From: Bacteroides sp.
GTDB lineage: Bacteria; Bacteroidota; Bacteroidia; Bacteroidales; Muribaculaceae
NCBI GenBank assembly: GCA_014802445.1
Contig: JAAVCF010000013.1
Location: 47,501 to 109,915 of the forward strand
Length of the DNA stretch: 62,415 bases
Direction of reading: 5' to 3'
Each line of letters starts with the position of its first letter. Position 1 is the first letter of the stretch. The translations under genes and the position numbers were made by a program. The notes under the pieces are model-generated. The model made no database searches. It was not told the DNA's origin and saw only the letters and a program-made list of their open reading frames with translations. Shown here one piece after another: positions 62,155 through 62,415 of this stretch.

Positions 62155-62197
62155 GTGTCCCAAACGTGTCCCTGAGCACATCGGGTCATTCGGGTCA
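62155..62197 (+). repeat. Two pairs of short direct repeats upstream of the recombinase
   Basis: GTGTCCC occurs at 62155-62161 and 62166-62172 (11-base period). TCGGGTCA occurs at 62181-62188 and 62190-62197 (9-base period). Clustered direct repeats beside a tyrosine recombinase gene are a usual form of arm-type or excisionase binding sites; that role is inferred. Confidence 0.45.
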
Positions 62198-62327
62198 CTC
62201 GAAGTATATGAAATATGGTCACTTCACAATAGATTAGTCTCTAATATACAAGCATATATGAGGATATTAATCAATGGATTTTGATGAAATTTTCTCGGTG
62301 ATTTAACCCCTCTAAAAAAGTAAAGTA

Positions 62328-62415
62328 ATGAGGAAAGAAAATTTTTATGTGCTTTTCTACAAGAAGAGCAGACTACTCAAATCTGGCGAAGGTGCCATTT
62401 ACATGAGGATTTCAT
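62328..62415 (+). CDS. Partial CDS: N-terminus of a tyrosine recombinase (site-specific integrase)
   Basis: Only 29 codons are visible before the window ends. They read MRKENFYVLFYKKSRLLKSG, then EGAIYMRIS, which is the typical beginning of the Arm DNA-binding domain of Bacteroidetes integrases (a short strand, basic turn, then xxIYxRIxxNG). The preceding in-frame codon stretch contains a stop, so ATG at 62328 is the first start. A position about 500 bases downstream of a tRNA, reading away from it, is classical for an element integrated at the tRNA. The catalytic R-H-R-Y part lies outside the window. Confidence 0.72.
   Translation, partial: MRKENFYVLFYKKSRLLKSGEGAIYMRIS

Overview
The window is about 62 kb of a Bacteroidota chromosome, most likely order Bacteroidales. 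A Muribaculaceae-like gut organism would fit, but this is judged from gene content and moderate-to-high GC only, without a search. The evidence is the repeated Bacteroidetes-type promoter box TAnnTTTG ahead of about twenty genes, families typical of the phylum (DUF4292, DUF4293, DUF5106, a long LptF/G permease, an RprX/RprY pair, a BioG-BioC fusion) and a LepA that reads like Bacteroides LepA. Nearly all of it is tightly packed core genome with stop/start overlaps; only the last ~650 bases look like the edge of a mobile element.

Layout. 1-4.7 kb: a membrane O-acyltransferase (MBOAT) cluster with a LysE-type exporter, a divergent CpsB-like PHP phosphatase, a 390-bp stretch bounded by inverted palindromic repeats, and a leucine-rich-repeat surface protein. 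4.8-7.7 kb: operon lepA - HipA-like kinase - DUF3037. 7.9-13.5 kb: nhaA, the RprX/RprY-type two-component system, a sigma factor with a membrane protein, a 50-residue protein and an alanine-rich helical protein. 13.6-16.0 kb: nucleoside phosphorylase, dprA and a thioesterase. 16.1-20.8 kb: a four-gene TolC/MacA/MacB-type exporter preceded by a promoter, mini-ORF and terminator hairpin that look like an attenuator. 20.8-25.2 kb: biotin operon bioA-bioF-bioG/C fusion-bioD. 25.3-31.8 kb: exonuclease, small membrane protein, a probable small RNA, then a DUF5106-DoxX-mnmA-BFN-nucleoside transporter-rsmE run.

31.8-39.5 kb (minus strand): lptF/G - ribBA - menD - menB - menC - menE, joining an LPS-export permease, riboflavin precursor synthesis and menaquinone synthesis. 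39.5-42.9 kb: cstA, an outer-membrane barrel, a family 2 glycosyltransferase and a structured intergenic region that probably encodes a non-coding RNA. 42.9-48.6 kb: phosphoglucomutase, DUF4293, surE, an MFS transporter, a flavin reductase-like protein and an unknown protein. 48.5-53.1 kb (minus): tsaC - sugar transferase - ClC channel with CBS domains - ThuA protein. 53.2-57.1 kb: calcium-type P-ATPase, ABM protein, a small intergenic island with a candidate RNA and an IS3-like end, and a YciI protein. 57.1-61.6 kb (minus): dut - TPR protein - DUF4292 lipoprotein - EnvC-like protein. 61.7-62.4 kb: a CAT-anticodon tRNA followed by the first codons of a tyrosine recombinase, the likely left edge of an integrated element.

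The most notable signals are regulatory or RNA-level: several start codons only 4-9 bases after a promoter box (near-leaderless mRNAs), three candidate small RNAs, the exporter leader, and the tRNA/integrase junction. I saw no CRISPR array, rRNA operon or complete transposon, and nothing I can honestly call a new defence system; most of such an element, if present, would lie beyond the right edge.
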